Shown here in pieces: positions 1 through 12,084 of a stretch of 64,000 nucleotides of DNA. The stretch lies in contig VXAY01006172.1 of assembly GCA_013399855.1 (NCBI GenBank), forward strand, positions 183,780 to 247,779. The letters run 5' to 3'. The notes under the pieces were generated by a model. It did no database searches. It was given only the letters and a program-made list of their open reading frames with translations, and had not been told where the DNA came from. The stretch comes from Oxyruncus cristatus. Taxonomy: Eukaryota; Chordata; Aves; Passeriformes; Cotingidae. Position numbers and translations under genes: made by a program. Positions within the stretch are counted from its first letter, which is position 1. Every line of letters begins with the position of its first letter.

Positions 1-621
1 GCGGTGTAACAATTAATGCTGATTGCCCAGAAACACAGGAAACGAAAGCTAGTATCATATGTGTCTTAGTGATTTATTCAGGGATTACAGGATAGCAGTA
101 CTGACTCAAACCGATAAAGCTCTACGTTATTTCTGAATGGGCATTACCAACACAGATGCTTTTGCTTTTTTTATTTTAAAGTCCATTCCCTGTATTTATA
201 TTACTATTTATTGCAGTCAGTGAAAATCTCTGTAAGTGCTGCGACATAGCTATTCAGGTTAGATACAAATTTTATAAACTAAAGAGAGCTTGTAATGAAA
301 TCAGGCTACCAACTCTTTCATAGTGAGATTTTAAGTGTACGGTGTGTGTATTTCAGTAGAGCTCCCTGGAAAACGGTGCTTTAATAACAGCTGCCATTGT
401 ATTTGTGAGTGACTTTTTAAAGCCCCTGTTAGGTTCCTTACGTAGTTAAGCTCTCTGGAAAACTCTACCCAGCCAGCCCTTGGTAAACGATACTTTTGGA
501 GCAGCATGTTGTGCATGGTATGTGGACGTATGTGGATTTAAAGGTTGATGTTGTTCTTTCCTGTGGCTGTCTGACATTTGGTTGTGGGTTTGGCTTTTTT
601 TTTTTTTAATCTCATTTTTAG
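1..621 (+). other. FKBP9: FKBP9 intron upstream of the first visible exon
   Basis: AT-rich sequence ending in a polypyrimidine/poly-T tract and AG at 620-621. I see no upstream FKBP9 exon in it, so the intron runs off the left edge. Confidence 0.8.
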
Positions 622-767
622 CCATAATCGGATGCGAACTTACGATACCTATGTGGGAATTGGATGGCTGATTCCTGGTATGGACCAGGGTCTCTTGGGA
701 ATGTGCGTAGGAGAGAAGCGCATTATCACAATACCACCTTTCCTGGCGTATGGAGAAGAAGGAGATG
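622..767 (+). CDS. FKBP9: FKBP9 coding exon: second half of FKBP domain 2
   Basis: The acceptor AG is at 620-621 and the donor GT at 768-769; the exon is 146 nt. Its first base completes a codon begun in an exon outside the window. The peptide starts [20 protein letters not shown] and ends [12 protein letters not shown], the usual C-terminal half of an FKBP fold. The Tyr of LAYG corresponds to FKBP12 Tyr82; Met in IPGMDQG sits where FKBP12 has Trp59, as is common in these ER FKBPs. Numbering it exon 4 (domain 2) is inferred from the four-domain family layout. Confidence 0.95.
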
Positions 768-3700
768 GTAAAAGTTATTCCTTTAGTTATTCCTTTTTTT
801 CTCAATCCAAGGCAACCGTATTTTAAAGCAAACTTGGCTTTCTATATTTTAAATTTATGGGCAGCGTTATTACCGAGTTCAGAACAAAGTGATGGAAAGA
901 GAGGGTCAAAATGTGTTATGTACAGGATTGGATTGGTTAGAAAGTACAAGATTTTTAAAAAAATTAAACAGTACATTGCTTAACAGACATATTGTTTGTG
1001 TAATTATAGTATTTATATGCTGAAATTTTATTTCAATTGGGGAATATAATCTATGATTATATATATATATTTTATATATAGTGGAGCCAAAAACTTGGAG
1101 ACGGGTAACTGCATAGTTCTTTCAATGACTGCCACATAAAACCTTTTTGGGGAAAAAAAAAAGTATTTTTTATTCCAGTTTTGTTTTTTTCTCTGCAACC
1201 AATGCTCCAGCAATAACTACAAGATGAATTAATAGTTTTGTGAGGCTAAGCAGCCTGCAGATCATACACAGAGGTTCCTATTTTAAATGAGGGGGCAGTT
1301 AAGGATGGTTCGTGACTCTTTCTTGTATTTTTTCTCTGCTCTGATGTTTATGAATGTGTCTGTGGTATACAAGGTTTCATACCCCTTCCACGGCTTCATT
1401 ACCATTAACTGTGACAGCCGTCTCCATATATAAAAAGACTTTGTGAAGTTATGTTTCAAAATTTTGCTCAGATCTTTCACTCAGTGGTGCTTGGTCAAAG
1501 CAACCCACACTGTAATTTGTACATTGATGGGAAGGTACTTTTTCACTGAGATACTCAATTTTTCTTTTTTCAGCTTCAACCATGTGGTCTCTCCTGTTTT
1601 GATATTAACAGGATGGGAGGAGTGGATGTACCAGATTTGTGTTCTAATGGTTATTTTATGCACTTCCACGAAGTGTGTTGGGAATACTGGTAGACTAAAC
1701 CATGCAGCTCAGATGGAGCTGGTGTGTATTGACTAAGATGGGTGTTGCTGAAGAGCTGTTTTCAGTGAGGCAGTGCCATCACAGTGCGAGCAGAATTAAA
1801 TTATTAAGTCGGAGAATTGAGTGAAAGACCCACTGAAAAATAAAGACCGGCTAGAAGCAAATTTGCAGAGAGATCTAGACAAATGAGAGAGCTCGGGCAA
1901 TCACCAACCGTATGAAGTTAAGTAAACTGGATTCTGTACCTGGGATGGGGCAACCCTGGATGCACAGACAGGCTGGGGAAAAAGCTGCTGGAGAGTAGAA
2001 AGGGACCTGGTGGTCCTGGCTGATGGCAAATTGAATATGAACAAATATGAACAAATGGAATAATGTGCCCTGGCAGCCAGGAGGGCCACCTGTGTCCTGG
2101 GGGGCATCAGGCAAAGCATCGCCAGCCGGTCAAGGGAGGGGTTTGTCCTGCTGTGCTCTGCACTGAGGTGCAACCTCACCTTGAATATTGTGTGCAGTTT
2201 TGGGCACTACAATATGAGAGAGACATTAAGCTCTTAGAGAGTGTCTAAAGGAGGGCAGTGAAAATGGTGAAGAGCCTTGAGGGGAAGCCGTATGAGAAGC
2301 GGCTGAGGTCACTTGGTCTGTTGAGCCTGGAGAAGAGGAGACTGAGGGGACACCTCACTGCAGTTACAACTTCCTTGTGAGGGGAAGAGGAGGGGCAGGC
2401 ACTGATCTCTTCTCTGTGGTGACCAGTGACAGAACCTGAGGGAATGGCATGAAGCTGTGTCAGGGGAGGTTTAGATTGGATATTAGGAAGAGGTTCCTCA
2501 TCCAGAGGGTAATTGGGCACTGGAACAGGCTCCCCAGGGCAGTGGTCACAGCACCAAGCTTGACAGAGTTCAAAAAATATTTGGACAATGCTCTCAGCCA
2601 CATGATGTGATTCTTGGGGTGTTCTGTGCAGGGCCAGGAGTTGGACTTTGATGGTCCTAGTAGGTCTCTTCCAACTTGGAAGACCCTATGATTCTAGTTT
2701 ATTTTGGGAGGGAGGTGCTTGGTATTTGGCAGTAGGTTACTTTTCTTCAACAAGCATGTTTAAGCTTCTGCTAGAACAGCTGCTGTTTCTTACAAGTTTT
2801 TCTGCTCTTTTGTTCTACTCTGTACACTTTTGTAGGGAAGGAGATCCCTGGCCAAGCTTCCCTCGTCTTTGATGTGGTTTTGCTAGATCTCCATAACCCC
2901 AAAGACGGTATCGTTATTGAGAACCAGGTTGTGCCCGAATCTTGTGAGCGGAGAAGCCAGGCGGGAGACTTCCTCCGATACCATTACAACGGCACACTTT
3001 TGGATGGCACACTATTTGATTCCAGGTAACCAAACCATTCAGCTCTACAGATTGCATTTCCAGTTTGGGCTCCTCTGTCTTGTCCATACTACACCCAAAT
3101 ACAATTCTTTGCGTTTCCTTCCTTTTCAAAAATTTTGAGTGGACTTGGAGACTTCTTAAAAAACTCACAGAAAGCTTTTCCCTATGGGAGGAGAAAGAGC
3201 TAGTTTGTGCTATGACAGTGTCACAGACGCCATCTAGGGGCGGTGACCCACCCGGTGAAGCCATGAGTGCTTTAGGCACGTGAGCCTGAAGACTCTTGGC
3301 CCTGCAGAGTTTATCTGCCAAATAGGTAATACCACCGAAGAGAGAGAAAATAAACATGATGCCCATTTTATGTCCCGAGAATTGTGAGTCAGTGTGCTAG
3401 TGGCTACTTTGAGGTTAATTGTATTTGTTCTTGAGAACTGTTTGCATTTCGAAGGCTGATGTCTTTCAAGCCTGAATTACAGAACCGCAGAATTCAACAA
3501 GAGGGTTTCTGTGACAAAGAAAGAGGGATTACTTTCGCAGTAAATTCAAAGCTCCCTTGGCACATGAGCCTTGTGTATTCATCATATGATGAATAATACC
3601 CTTGTAGCTTTCTGTCACTTTTGTTACTCTTAATTGAGCAGTGCTTTACCATCCCACTCCAGCTTTCAGAACAGCTGGCAGAAGTAGCTAAAAGGAGATG

Positions 3701-6700
3701 AAAATGAGCCAATGTAAATGTTTTATGAAATAAACTCACGGAAAAATGTTTAGTACTACAACAGCAGCCATCACTGTAGACCTCGATTTGCAGCTTATGA
3801 AAGCTTGTAAGTTAACTACAATGTTGTCCACAGTGCACCTACCCGGAATCTGTCTTTTTTGAGATGTAAATGAGTATTGTCTGTAGTAATTAAACAAATT
3901 TTGAAAATAGCTGTATTATTTATACTAGAGTTGTTGTCAATAAATAGTAATAAGTGCTTTGTAGACAGCAGCCTCTACATCATTCTGGGGTGCTGACAGT
4001 TGTTAGAGGGCTCATTCATTAGAGCATCGTATCCTGACCACCTGCAGGATTCAAAGATGAAGTAGAGCAGCTAACAATAGTTACTGGAAACCCTGGAGTT
4101 AGTTATCCAGGAGAAAATTTGTTACTAGTACAGGGAATATGCCAAAAGCACTGTGAATGGCTGGGGTTGAGAGCTCTAATAATATTTTCCTTTGCTTTTT
4201 TGCACTGAAATATTCAGCTGCAGAACTGCCCCTGGGCAGCTCAGCCAGGGCTGTCTTCTGGACTTTGAGCAGTTGAATAAACCTCTGAATTACATCAGGG
4301 TCTGGTCTTGTACTGGTCTTGTTCTTTCTCAGAGCTGCTTTGTAAAGATTCATTGAAACCTTTCTGCCTTTTCTTCGTTGGGCTGTGCCTTCACGTAACA
4401 TGCCTTGAAGAAAGGCAGAAGACAGTCAACGTCCTTGTAATAAACATCAATTGTCATTGTAGCCTTGTTTTGTTCTATTATTAGGTGTTGAAGCAGGTCC
4501 TTCAACCTACATGGTTTGGAAAGGAGGGATAATGTTGGTACTGCTTTGTTTTAGTGACTCATTTTAATGTTGTGCGTCCCAGATGAATCTGTTTGTCCTG
4601 CCTGCTCCTTGTAGTAGTTGAACTACATAGCTGTGGTTGTGAAATGAGGTAGTTGGAAGGGTGTCTCATAAAAATGAACGTCAGCTGTATCTAGCTGATA
4701 AGTGCTTATTAAAGTAGTGTCAAGGCAGAGGGAATTTTAAAGGAGAAAACTATTTTTTTTTTCAGTTACTTGTCAGAACCTGTTTTCTGCTTAGTCTAAA
4801 ATATATAAATAAGTGTGATTTTTCTTTCAAGATGTAGTAAAAATGAATTTGCAAATTTGTTAGCTGTTCACTGGCTAGGGTCCCACTACTGGATAGTAAG
4901 TGACACGTGTCACTGACTGATGAAACCCAGTGGCCTGGATTCATGAAACATGGGGATTGCCTTGTTTCTCTCTGGTGCTGGTTAATGACCGTGTGTTTGA
5001 CCTTAACTGGTTTAAGAATTTTGTTGCAGAGCTAGTGCAAGATTCCATGTGTTCTTAAGTACACCTGACACTGCTAAAATGCAAATATTTTCCACAGTTA
5101 TTCACGAAACCATACGTATGACACCTATGTCGGAAAGGGTTATGTCATTGCTGGAATGGATGAAGGTTTGCTAGGTGTGTGCACTGGTGAAAGAAGAAGA
5201 ATAATAATCCCTCCTCATCTTGGATATGGAGAAGAAGGAAGAGGTGAGCTTGAGTTTGCATTCAAGTCTTCCATAGTTAATGAGGTTTTCTTTATTGTTT
5301 AGTGCATCTGTTTCTATTTTCATTTTTCTGGCATTTTAAAAGTTTATGAATTAGTTCATTATTTTGTGGACATAAAACTGACAAGACCACACCCAGAATT
5401 TGCAGAATTATTTTAATTAGCTAAATAGGTAGGACAGTAAGAATACAGAACAATCCCACGTGTAATTGGTAGCCTGAACTCATTTGTGTAATTGGTGTTT
5501 GAGGCAGACTGGTACTTGCTGACTGGAATTTGTTTGGATAATTAGACTGGTACTTGGGTGCCAGGAGCTCTGCACTGTGAGGTCTTCCGGCCCGTGTGTC
5601 TTAAGCTCTGTATCCTGAAGGAGTTCATCCTGTTTTCTTCCCCATTCCTTCCACAGCCACAGGTTTTGTGGAACATCTAAGCCGCCTCTGTGAATGGTGG
5701 ACGCATGTAACAACCAAGTATCTGTGTATGTGTAACATGCAATTAAAATTCTTTTGGGAAAACTCATTAGTACCTAAAAGGATGGCTGTGCAACGTTGAA
5801 TATGATAACCCTTCTAGCCAATCATGGTGTTATGGCTGGTGGTCCAAAAGGTGGCTTCTGGGATGTTACTTGGATAAGTGACTTAAAAGAAAAGCCTATT
5901 TTCTGGGACTGCAAATTCCATGCTGTTTATTTGGGAATTAAGACTCCTTTACCAACAAACCCCATTCCTAGGTCTGGATGTGTCTGTCAGTTCTGGCAGT
6001 GCAATTGCACATGATCGTGGGGAGGCGGGGAAGAAGTTGCCTGCTATCAGGACATTTTAAGAAAATGCAGCTTTTCAGATATAGTGACATTCTTTGAAGC
6101 ACGAGAAGTCCTATGAGAATTTTGATGATCAATACTGAATTAGTACGTCAAACACAGGTGAGTTATTTAGGATGGTCACAGGAAATACGTGATTATTGCT
6201 TCATTTCTGCATAATTTTTGATTTCAGAATAATGAAAATTTTTTCCTTCACTGTTGAGCTTGAGAGTGCGTGTTTCGTGCTTTCCCGCTGGTTCTCTTTC
6301 CTACACTGGATGCAGCTTTCATCCGTTGCATCCTTTAATTCTGAGTGAGAAGAGCAGAATGACTCAGTAACAGACGAAACGGGAATACGTGTTCTTACAG
6401 GGTGCAGTACCTGGTCATCATAAGCCTGTTTGGGTACCATTTCTTTCTCTATTTACCCAGTTTGCTTCCTGTTTAGGAAAGATTCCAGGGTCCGCAGTGC
6501 TGATCTTTGACATCCACGTGGTTGACTTCCACAACCCTTCGGATTCCGTCGGCATTACTGTTAACTACAGACCTTCCAACTGCACCGTACTGAGTAAGAA
6601 GGGAGATTACTTGAAATATCACTACAATGCTTCGCTCCTGGACGGTACTTTGCTAGACTCGACGTAAGTATTTGAATGATCTGGCAAGGAAAATATTCCC

Positions 6701-9700
6701 AGCAGCTGTAAAAGCAGAATGAATTGCCTGCAAAGCAAACTGTCTGGGAGTAAAGGCTTTTTAAGAAAAAAAACGGAGTATTTACGTAGAATGTATTTTT
6801 CTTTTTATGTCTGCCTGCCTAAGATACATAGGAGGTGGGAAAGAAAACGGCCATCTGTCATAGCATAATGAGAGAACTGGGAACAAAAAGGACGTAGGAG
6901 TGTGTTGGAGAAGAACATAAACAGTATGTGTGGAGTGAGGAAACAGTTTGCCTGCATGGCATTCTGTTTAAATGGGCTAATTCAGGCTAATTTAAATGGG
7001 CTAATCCTGGCTGGTCATGCCAGGACAACACAGTTAGAGCTGTCCTGGTTTATTCATTTTTTTGGGTAGGATTTTCACTCTGTGCTGATTCAGTGCTGAG
7101 AGAAGTCTGGTCAGGCTGCTTGGTGTGGTCTTGTTAAAGATACCTCGTGTGTGGTTTATAGTAGATGGTCACCTGTCATGTCTGTACCATACATAGGTGC
7201 TGGTTCTCCTGTACTGTGGTGTCAGCATAGAGAAACTGTCAGAGGGCTTGGTCATGGTTGTGATGATAATGTTCCTCTTCCTGCTACCTGTTCCAGTGGG
7301 TTTATGAGGGAAGCAAGAGGTTGCTCCAGTCTGTCTCCTGTAGAACTAAAGTGAGCCTGTCACACTATTTGCTACAGCTACAAGAATACTTCTGCTAGCT
7401 TTCCCTCCCCCCCCTTCATCTTTTGGATAGTGCAAGTCATCCGAATAATATTTTAGTTTTCGGAAGGGAAGTTGGGAAAAGCTATTTTTAACCAGGTTAT
7501 AATTAACACAGGAAGCAGCTCATAGGTTTCACAGTGTACACAATGGTTTGCAGAGCTTAAAAGCTGCCTTAGGCTGGAGCACATGATGCAGTGCTGTGGG
7601 CAAGTATGTATACAAGTAATGTGTTTGGATTCAAAACACCTTTTATATGTCAGGAAGGCTGAATTCCCATTTTGTAGCAGGAACCAAGAGCCATTGAGAC
7701 CGTCTTATTCAAAGCAGTTTATAGAGAATCAGAGATCATGAGTCATGTGCTCCTAATTTTAAGGCTGACCTCGCAGCCACTGTATTGTTTTCTTTCCAAA
7801 TGATACTCTGTTGTACAAGCATGTCCTGCAGAGGCACAGCCAAGCCAAATAACCAAAGAAAGGAGACCAACAGAATAAAGTCTTAACGCTGCACACTCCG
7901 CTTTTAGGATCACAATACATGTTTAACTTCTGGGCTTTTAACTTGTGATAATTTCTAATTTTAGAAATGGGCCACATGCAGCTGGGTATAATTCAAAACT
8001 TAATATGGGTAAATAGCAGCAGTAGTAGTATACTTCCAGGCTGTTTTGGTTAAGTAAATACTACATTACAGTGACTGATTTCATTTAAAGGGATGGCTGA
8101 TCCATTGGGAATGCACCCACATCCCCATAGAGGAGTGATGGATCTGGGTCAGATGTACATCTGGAATTTTTACATCTGCTAAAAAGTCCAACCGCAGTAG
8201 TTAAAAATACGTGAAAGGCAAAAGCCCTTGCTTCAAGGTAATCTGCCTCAGGGGTGTAATTGGCACGATTAATGGTTCTAATTGGATTTCATTAAAAGAA
8301 GCCTATAATTTTAGTGCCAGAGGACATGTCAGCAGCAGGGACTTGTCTGTTTGGTGCTGGCTGTAACTTGAGAACAACTTCAGGTAACTTTTTGGTAGAA
8401 CAGAACATTTGGTGTGACGTTAATTTTTGGCAGTGACAGGACACTAAGAAGTTTTTATGCTAATTTTGAAAAACGGAAATTCTGCATGTTTGAGGGTGTT
8501 CTTCAATTTTTCTTTCCTTCCTCTCTAGACACAGCCTTGGCAAGACTTACAACATAGTTCTTGGATCTGGACAGGTAGTAGTGGGGATGGACATGGGCCT
8601 TCAGGACATGTGTGTCGGGGAACGACGCACAGTCGTTATTCCACCTCATCTTGGTTATGGAGAAGATGGAGTTGGTAAGTGCACATCCACTTAGCATCCC
8701 TAGAGTAAATGAAACACAAATATGCATGTTTTGGTACTTCATATGTACTAGGTCCTAAGGTGAGTGTGTCTTAGCTGCTTGAATGGGATTTTTTGGAGAG
8801 ATTTTTCATTTCATTGTTTTAGATGCTCCCCCCCTGCCCCATCCCATTCCCCAATGGAATGAACGTACTGTCTGTGTTGCATTTGAAGTCATGCTGTTGC
8901 TGTGGCCAATAGAAAGACCATCACAGTACAAAAGGGAACACGTGCCCCCAGTGATGTTGCTTCGTCAGAACAGAAAGCTCCAGGCAGTCTGGTGTTGCAG
9001 AGGGATGTAAACACTGTTCTCCGTGGTAGGGAGTTGGGTGCTCCCGTTTGGACATGCAGCATGTTATTCAGAAACAAAGCTGAAGGGGGCTGGTCAGCAC
9101 TAACATGTTAGGAAATTCAAAGAAAACTCAAAATTCGGACGCTACATGAACTGCATGTACAGTGCTGTTGAAACCCCAACACCAGTACATTTTAAGGAAG
9201 CTTTAGAACATTGAGGTTTGTCAATTTTTAATGACAGGATCAGCAGCAATAAAAAGAACAATGCAGAAGTGACAAGAAATTTCATGTCCCAGCATGTGGT
9301 GTTGTTACTGGTCTTCCAAGTTAAAAGACTTGGAGGGAAAGGACTCTTTAAGAGGAGGTCACCAAGATCAACAAATTCTGATGTGTATGGAAACGTTTAG
9401 TTGTTCTGTCCTTTGAATAGCTCCAGAACAGTTTGTAGTTTATAAAGACTGTAAGGCATCATGTGCCACACTTAAAGGAGAATAATTTGTGTTAAAGAGA
9501 TAAGAATGCATTTCCACTAAGTGCATTTCATGCGCTTCCATGAAAAATTAAAAGTATTATAAATACAACATTTTGTACATAATTTTATCTATTATATAAA
9601 AGTGCATAGTTATATATAATACAATGAAAATTTCGTCATAACATAAAAAGTCTGCTGTGTTTAGTACCTGTCATAGGTATTTACCATTGTTCAAATTACA

Positions 9701-12084
9701 TTTGATACGCTTGGTCTGAAACTCTGCATGAGTATTTTGGTATATACGTGGCTCTCTGAGAGATTGCTTGTTTGCAGTCTCTTGCAAACAGAAGATTACA
9801 GGTGACCTTGGCTTTTCTTTTTCAAGGATAAATTAAATTCCTTCTGTGCTTTCACTGAGGTAACATCTCAAGCTGTTGCAACCCTGTTGAATCTCACAGG
9901 AGTACACAGTGTATCTGCTAGATAGAGGAAAGTTGATTTATTCTCACAGTTTTAGTTTTATACGTAAAAAAATGGATGCAGTTTTATTATGAAAGCTTTC
10001 TTTATGTTTTGATCACCTCTGCTGAAGTGAACAGGGAGATTTGATGGGCTCAGGATCACAGTAGAGAAGTACCTGTTGGAGTGAGAAGATAAATTTAATT
10101 ATAGATTAAAAGGAAATATACCCTTTAATGTAAGTGAGGATAAATACCCATCTTTGATGTTTTTTGTGACAGAAGGAGAAGTGCCTGGTAGTGCTGTATT
10201 AGTTTTCGACATTGAACTGCTGGAACTGGTGTCTGGCTTACCTGAAGGGTACATGTTTGTATGGAATGGGGAAGTCTCTCCCAATCTTTTTGAAGAAATA
10301 GACCAGAATCATGATGGAGAGGTTCTTTTGGAGGAGGTAAGCTGAAAAAATGAAAACACCTGCAGTGGTTTTCTCCTACCACTATCATCAAGATGTTTTC
10401 TCTTACCACCATCAATGAAAGGGGCCTCTCCTCTTCTCCCGACATGGTGTTGTCAAGTTAAAGGAAGGCAGCATGTCAGTTAAAAAATGGTTATTTTACC
10501 TTAGAAACAGAACCAGAAAGAAAAAAAAAAAAAAGAATGGCCATACTACTTAAGAACATTTATTATTGTGGTCAACAGTAGATCCTTAGGGCACAAGTGT
10601 AAGAGGCAGAGTTGGTATCCAGCGATCCTTCGCTGTATCAGCCTTCTCAGTGTCCATTAATTTTGGCAGTTTGTGGTGAACTCCTGAGCCAAATCTGAGC
10701 CTGCAGCAGTATATCCAGGAACTGTCTCATCACTTCTGGAGCCTGGCAATGCCTGCAGCCACTCCTTCCACAGGTGAATTGTGTGCTTATCATTTGGTGC
10801 CCTAATTGAGGGCTGTTTGCCTTTGCCACACCATCTCTGATAATATAAACCCGTGTGAGGTTTTCCTCTGCGTTTTGACTCAGGAGTTCTATTTTTTAAA
10901 TTCTCTTCTTAAGTCTTCTTTGTCACCTCTCTCTGTCATTCTGTTTTGTGTCTTTTCTCTCTGGAGTAGAGCTGCCTGCAGTTCTCAAGGGGCGGGTTGT
11001 GGCCCTGTGGAACAGCACGAGATGCCTTTGAGGATTTTAACATGTTAATGGGGCAAAATTAAAATCTTGTTTTCCTTTTTTTCTAGCACTGTCTTCCACC
11101 TCTTTGTTTTACTTCCATCTCCATCATCTCTCTTACCTCCACTTCTGTTCTTGCAGAGAAGAAAAGAGCTTTTACTGGTTTAGAGGATGAGGTAGGAGGT
11201 GGCTTTTGCTATCCACATCCCTCTGGTCACTAGTAGGGAGGAGAAGGAGATGCCAAGGAGATACAAGAGGATGCTTGGCTTAAAAGGTGTAAATGAATGT
11301 CAGCAGTAGCTCTCATTGCTGAAGCCCATGAAACAAGTAGCAGTAGAGATAACAGTAAATGGAAAAGTGTTTGACTGTGGACTTTCTGGTTTTGGCAAGC
11401 CAGCAGTGTGCCTTCAGTCAGATGTTGTATAATCACCTTTAATAGCTTCATTGTGCGTATCCGGAGAAAGATCTTTGGGGAAAACTAACTTTACAATCTT
11501 CCCCACACAGGAGTCAAGTGGAAGGCATAGTGCCTGAGGCTACTTTAACAAATCTCATGGTATCCTGATGTTTAAAGTCTCATTTCTAGGTTTCATTCTT
11601 TTTCTCCTGTGTGTTGCTTCTTGTAAAATGCGGGCGGATGTCTGTTTTATAGTGTGAGCTTCATGTATCGGCATGCAAAACTACCCCCTCCAGAGTGAAT
11701 AAACCTCCTGTGTCTGTCCTAATTAGTCCAATTTAGGTGATAAACTTCATAGGGTAGTAAGAGTGTACTTCTGTGTACATCTAATAAAACTGTAAAATGC
11801 TGCTTAGTCGATGACAAGTAGATGCTACTTTTGTAAATGCTCTTCAGTTTTAAATGGCCATTTAATTGTGAGCTGTTTTCTTCTCCTTTCCCTCTGCTTA
11901 GTTTTCAGAGTACATCCAAGCTCAAGTCGATTCTGGCAAAGGAAAACTAGCTCCCGGTTTTGATTTTGAGAAGATTGTTAAAAATATGTTCACCAATCAA
12001 GACCGGGATGGAAATGGTAAAGTTACTGCTGAAGAATTCAAGTTGAAAGATCAGGAGGCCAAAGAGGAACACGATGAACTGTAA
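622..12084 (+). CDS. FKBP9: FKBP9, peptidyl-prolyl cis-trans isomerase FKBP9, 3' part (7 coding exons)
   Basis: ER-lumenal FK506-binding-protein-type prolyl isomerase/chaperone. The CDS joins 622-767, 2836-3025, 5098-5243, 6477-6663, 8529-8674, 10173-10336 and 11902-12084, all with AG/GT borders and compatible phases. In order it encodes the C-terminal half of one FKBP domain, two whole FKBP domains, two EF-hand loops and a terminal HDEL, the KDEL-type ER retrieval signal. FKBP10 instead ends in HEEL (established knowledge), which together with close similarity to vertebrate FKBP9 fixes the paralogue. The family has four FKBP domains, so the signal peptide, domain 1 and the first half of domain 2 should lie left of the window. 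N-glycosylation sequons (NGT, NAS) lie at the same place in both complete domains. The frame is intact. It converges on NT5C3A, with about 6 kb between the two 3' ends. Confidence 0.97.
768..2835 (+). other. FKBP9: FKBP9 intron holding a CR1 fragment
   Basis: Contains an (AT)-rich microsatellite at about 1057-1080 and the CR1 copy at about 1795-2697. Nothing else recognisable. Confidence 0.85.
1795..2697 (+). repeat. CR1 LINE, 5'-truncated, sense to FKBP9
   Basis: About 0.9 kb of CR1 ending in the diagnostic 3' terminus (GGACTTTGATGGTCCTAG…CTCTTCCAACTT…ATGATTCTA). Upstream are the familiar CR1 blocks: CCTTGAATATTGTGTGCAGT, GAGAAGCGGCTGAGG, GAGCCTGGAGAAGAGGAGAC and AGGAAGAGGTTCCTCATCCA. The reading frame is broken. 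The left boundary is approximate. Confidence 0.9.
2836..3025 (+). CDS. FKBP9: FKBP9 coding exon: first half of FKBP domain 3
   Basis: Acceptor …TTTTGTAG, donor GTAACC, 190 nt. It encodes [20 protein letters not shown]… followed by [20 protein letters not shown]. The Tyr-His-Tyr-Asn-Gly-Thr stretch carries the FKBP strand equivalent to FKBP12 Tyr26 and an N-glycosylation sequon; LFDS carries the Phe36-Asp37 equivalents. The exon ends with two bases of a Ser codon completed by the next exon. Confidence 0.96.
3026..5097 (+). other. FKBP9: FKBP9 intron within domain 3
   Basis: About 2.1 kb. It contains a 20-bp perfect palindrome (3576-3595) and a degenerate antisense reading frame (about 4099-4557), both described under findings. 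No recognised repeat. Confidence 0.85.
4099..4557 (-). pseudogene. Possible degenerate antisense coding fragment, unidentified
   Basis: On the minus strand a frame stays open for about 68 codons after a stop near 4550 (it includes [20 protein letters not shown] and [20 protein letters not shown]), then stops near 4350. A second overlapping frame runs 4401-4099 (100 codons, [20 protein letters not shown] …). Together they look like one protein broken by a frameshift, but I recognise no family, and chance open frames cannot be excluded. There is no poly(A) tail or flanking duplication to prove retroposition. Confidence 0.2.
5098..5243 (+). CDS. FKBP9: FKBP9 coding exon: second half of FKBP domain 3
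   Basis: Acceptor …TTTTCCACAG, donor GTGAGC, 146 nt. It encodes [20 protein letters not shown] then [20 protein letters not shown] and LGYGEEGRG. It has the same length and phase as the exons at 622 and 8529. NHT adds a further potential glycosylation site. Confidence 0.96.
5244..6476 (+). other. FKBP9: FKBP9 intron between domains 3 and 4
   Basis: About 1.2 kb of unique-looking sequence. I see no repeat or gene in it. Confidence 0.8.
6477..6663 (+). CDS. FKBP9: FKBP9 coding exon: first half of FKBP domain 4
   Basis: Acceptor …CCTGTTTAG, donor GTAAGT, 187 nt. It encodes [20 protein letters not shown] and later [20 protein letters not shown]. The sequon NAS occupies the position held by NGT in domain 3. 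Exon length differs by one codon from the domain 3 equivalent. Confidence 0.96.
6664..8528 (+). other. FKBP9: FKBP9 intron within domain 4
   Basis: About 1.9 kb, with a small local duplication of GGGCTAAT…CAGG around 6970-7010 and nothing else recognisable. Confidence 0.8.
8529..8674 (+). CDS. FKBP9: FKBP9 coding exon: second half of FKBP domain 4
   Basis: Acceptor …CCTCTCTAG, donor GTAAGT, 146 nt. It encodes [20 protein letters not shown] and ends [12 protein letters not shown]. This domain has [14 protein letters not shown] in place of the usual YDTYVGxGxV, as in the fourth domain of vertebrate FKBP9. Confidence 0.96.
8675..10172 (+). other. FKBP9: FKBP9 intron before EF-hand 1 exon
   Basis: About 1.5 kb. 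There is an AT-rich block near 9540-9640; no gene or known repeat seen. Confidence 0.8.
10173..10336 (+). CDS. FKBP9: FKBP9 coding exon: end of FKBP domain 4 and EF-hand 1
   Basis: Acceptor …TTTTGTGACAG, donor GTAAGC, 164 nt, ending in phase 0. It encodes [20 protein letters not shown], a linker, then [16 protein letters not shown], a canonical EF-hand loop (D1, N3, D5, G6, E12). The EF helix continues into the next exon (FSEYI). Confidence 0.96.
10337..11901 (+). other. FKBP9: FKBP9 last intron
   Basis: About 1.6 kb. A pyrimidine-rich stretch (10860-11150) and a short A-run near 10520 are the only notable features. Confidence 0.8.
11902..12084 (+). CDS. FKBP9: FKBP9 terminal coding exon: EF-hand 2 and HDEL
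   Basis: Acceptor …CTCTGCTTAG; stop TAA at 12082-12084. It encodes [20 protein letters not shown], then the second EF-hand loop [12 protein letters not shown] (D1, D3, N5, G6, E12), and an acidic tail ending EEHDEL. HDEL is a KDEL-receptor retrieval signal and marks the mature protein as ER-lumenal. Confidence 0.97.
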   Translation, partial: FSEYIQAQVDSGKGKLAPGFDFEKIVKNMFTNQDRDGNGKVTAEEFKLKDQEAKEEHDEL

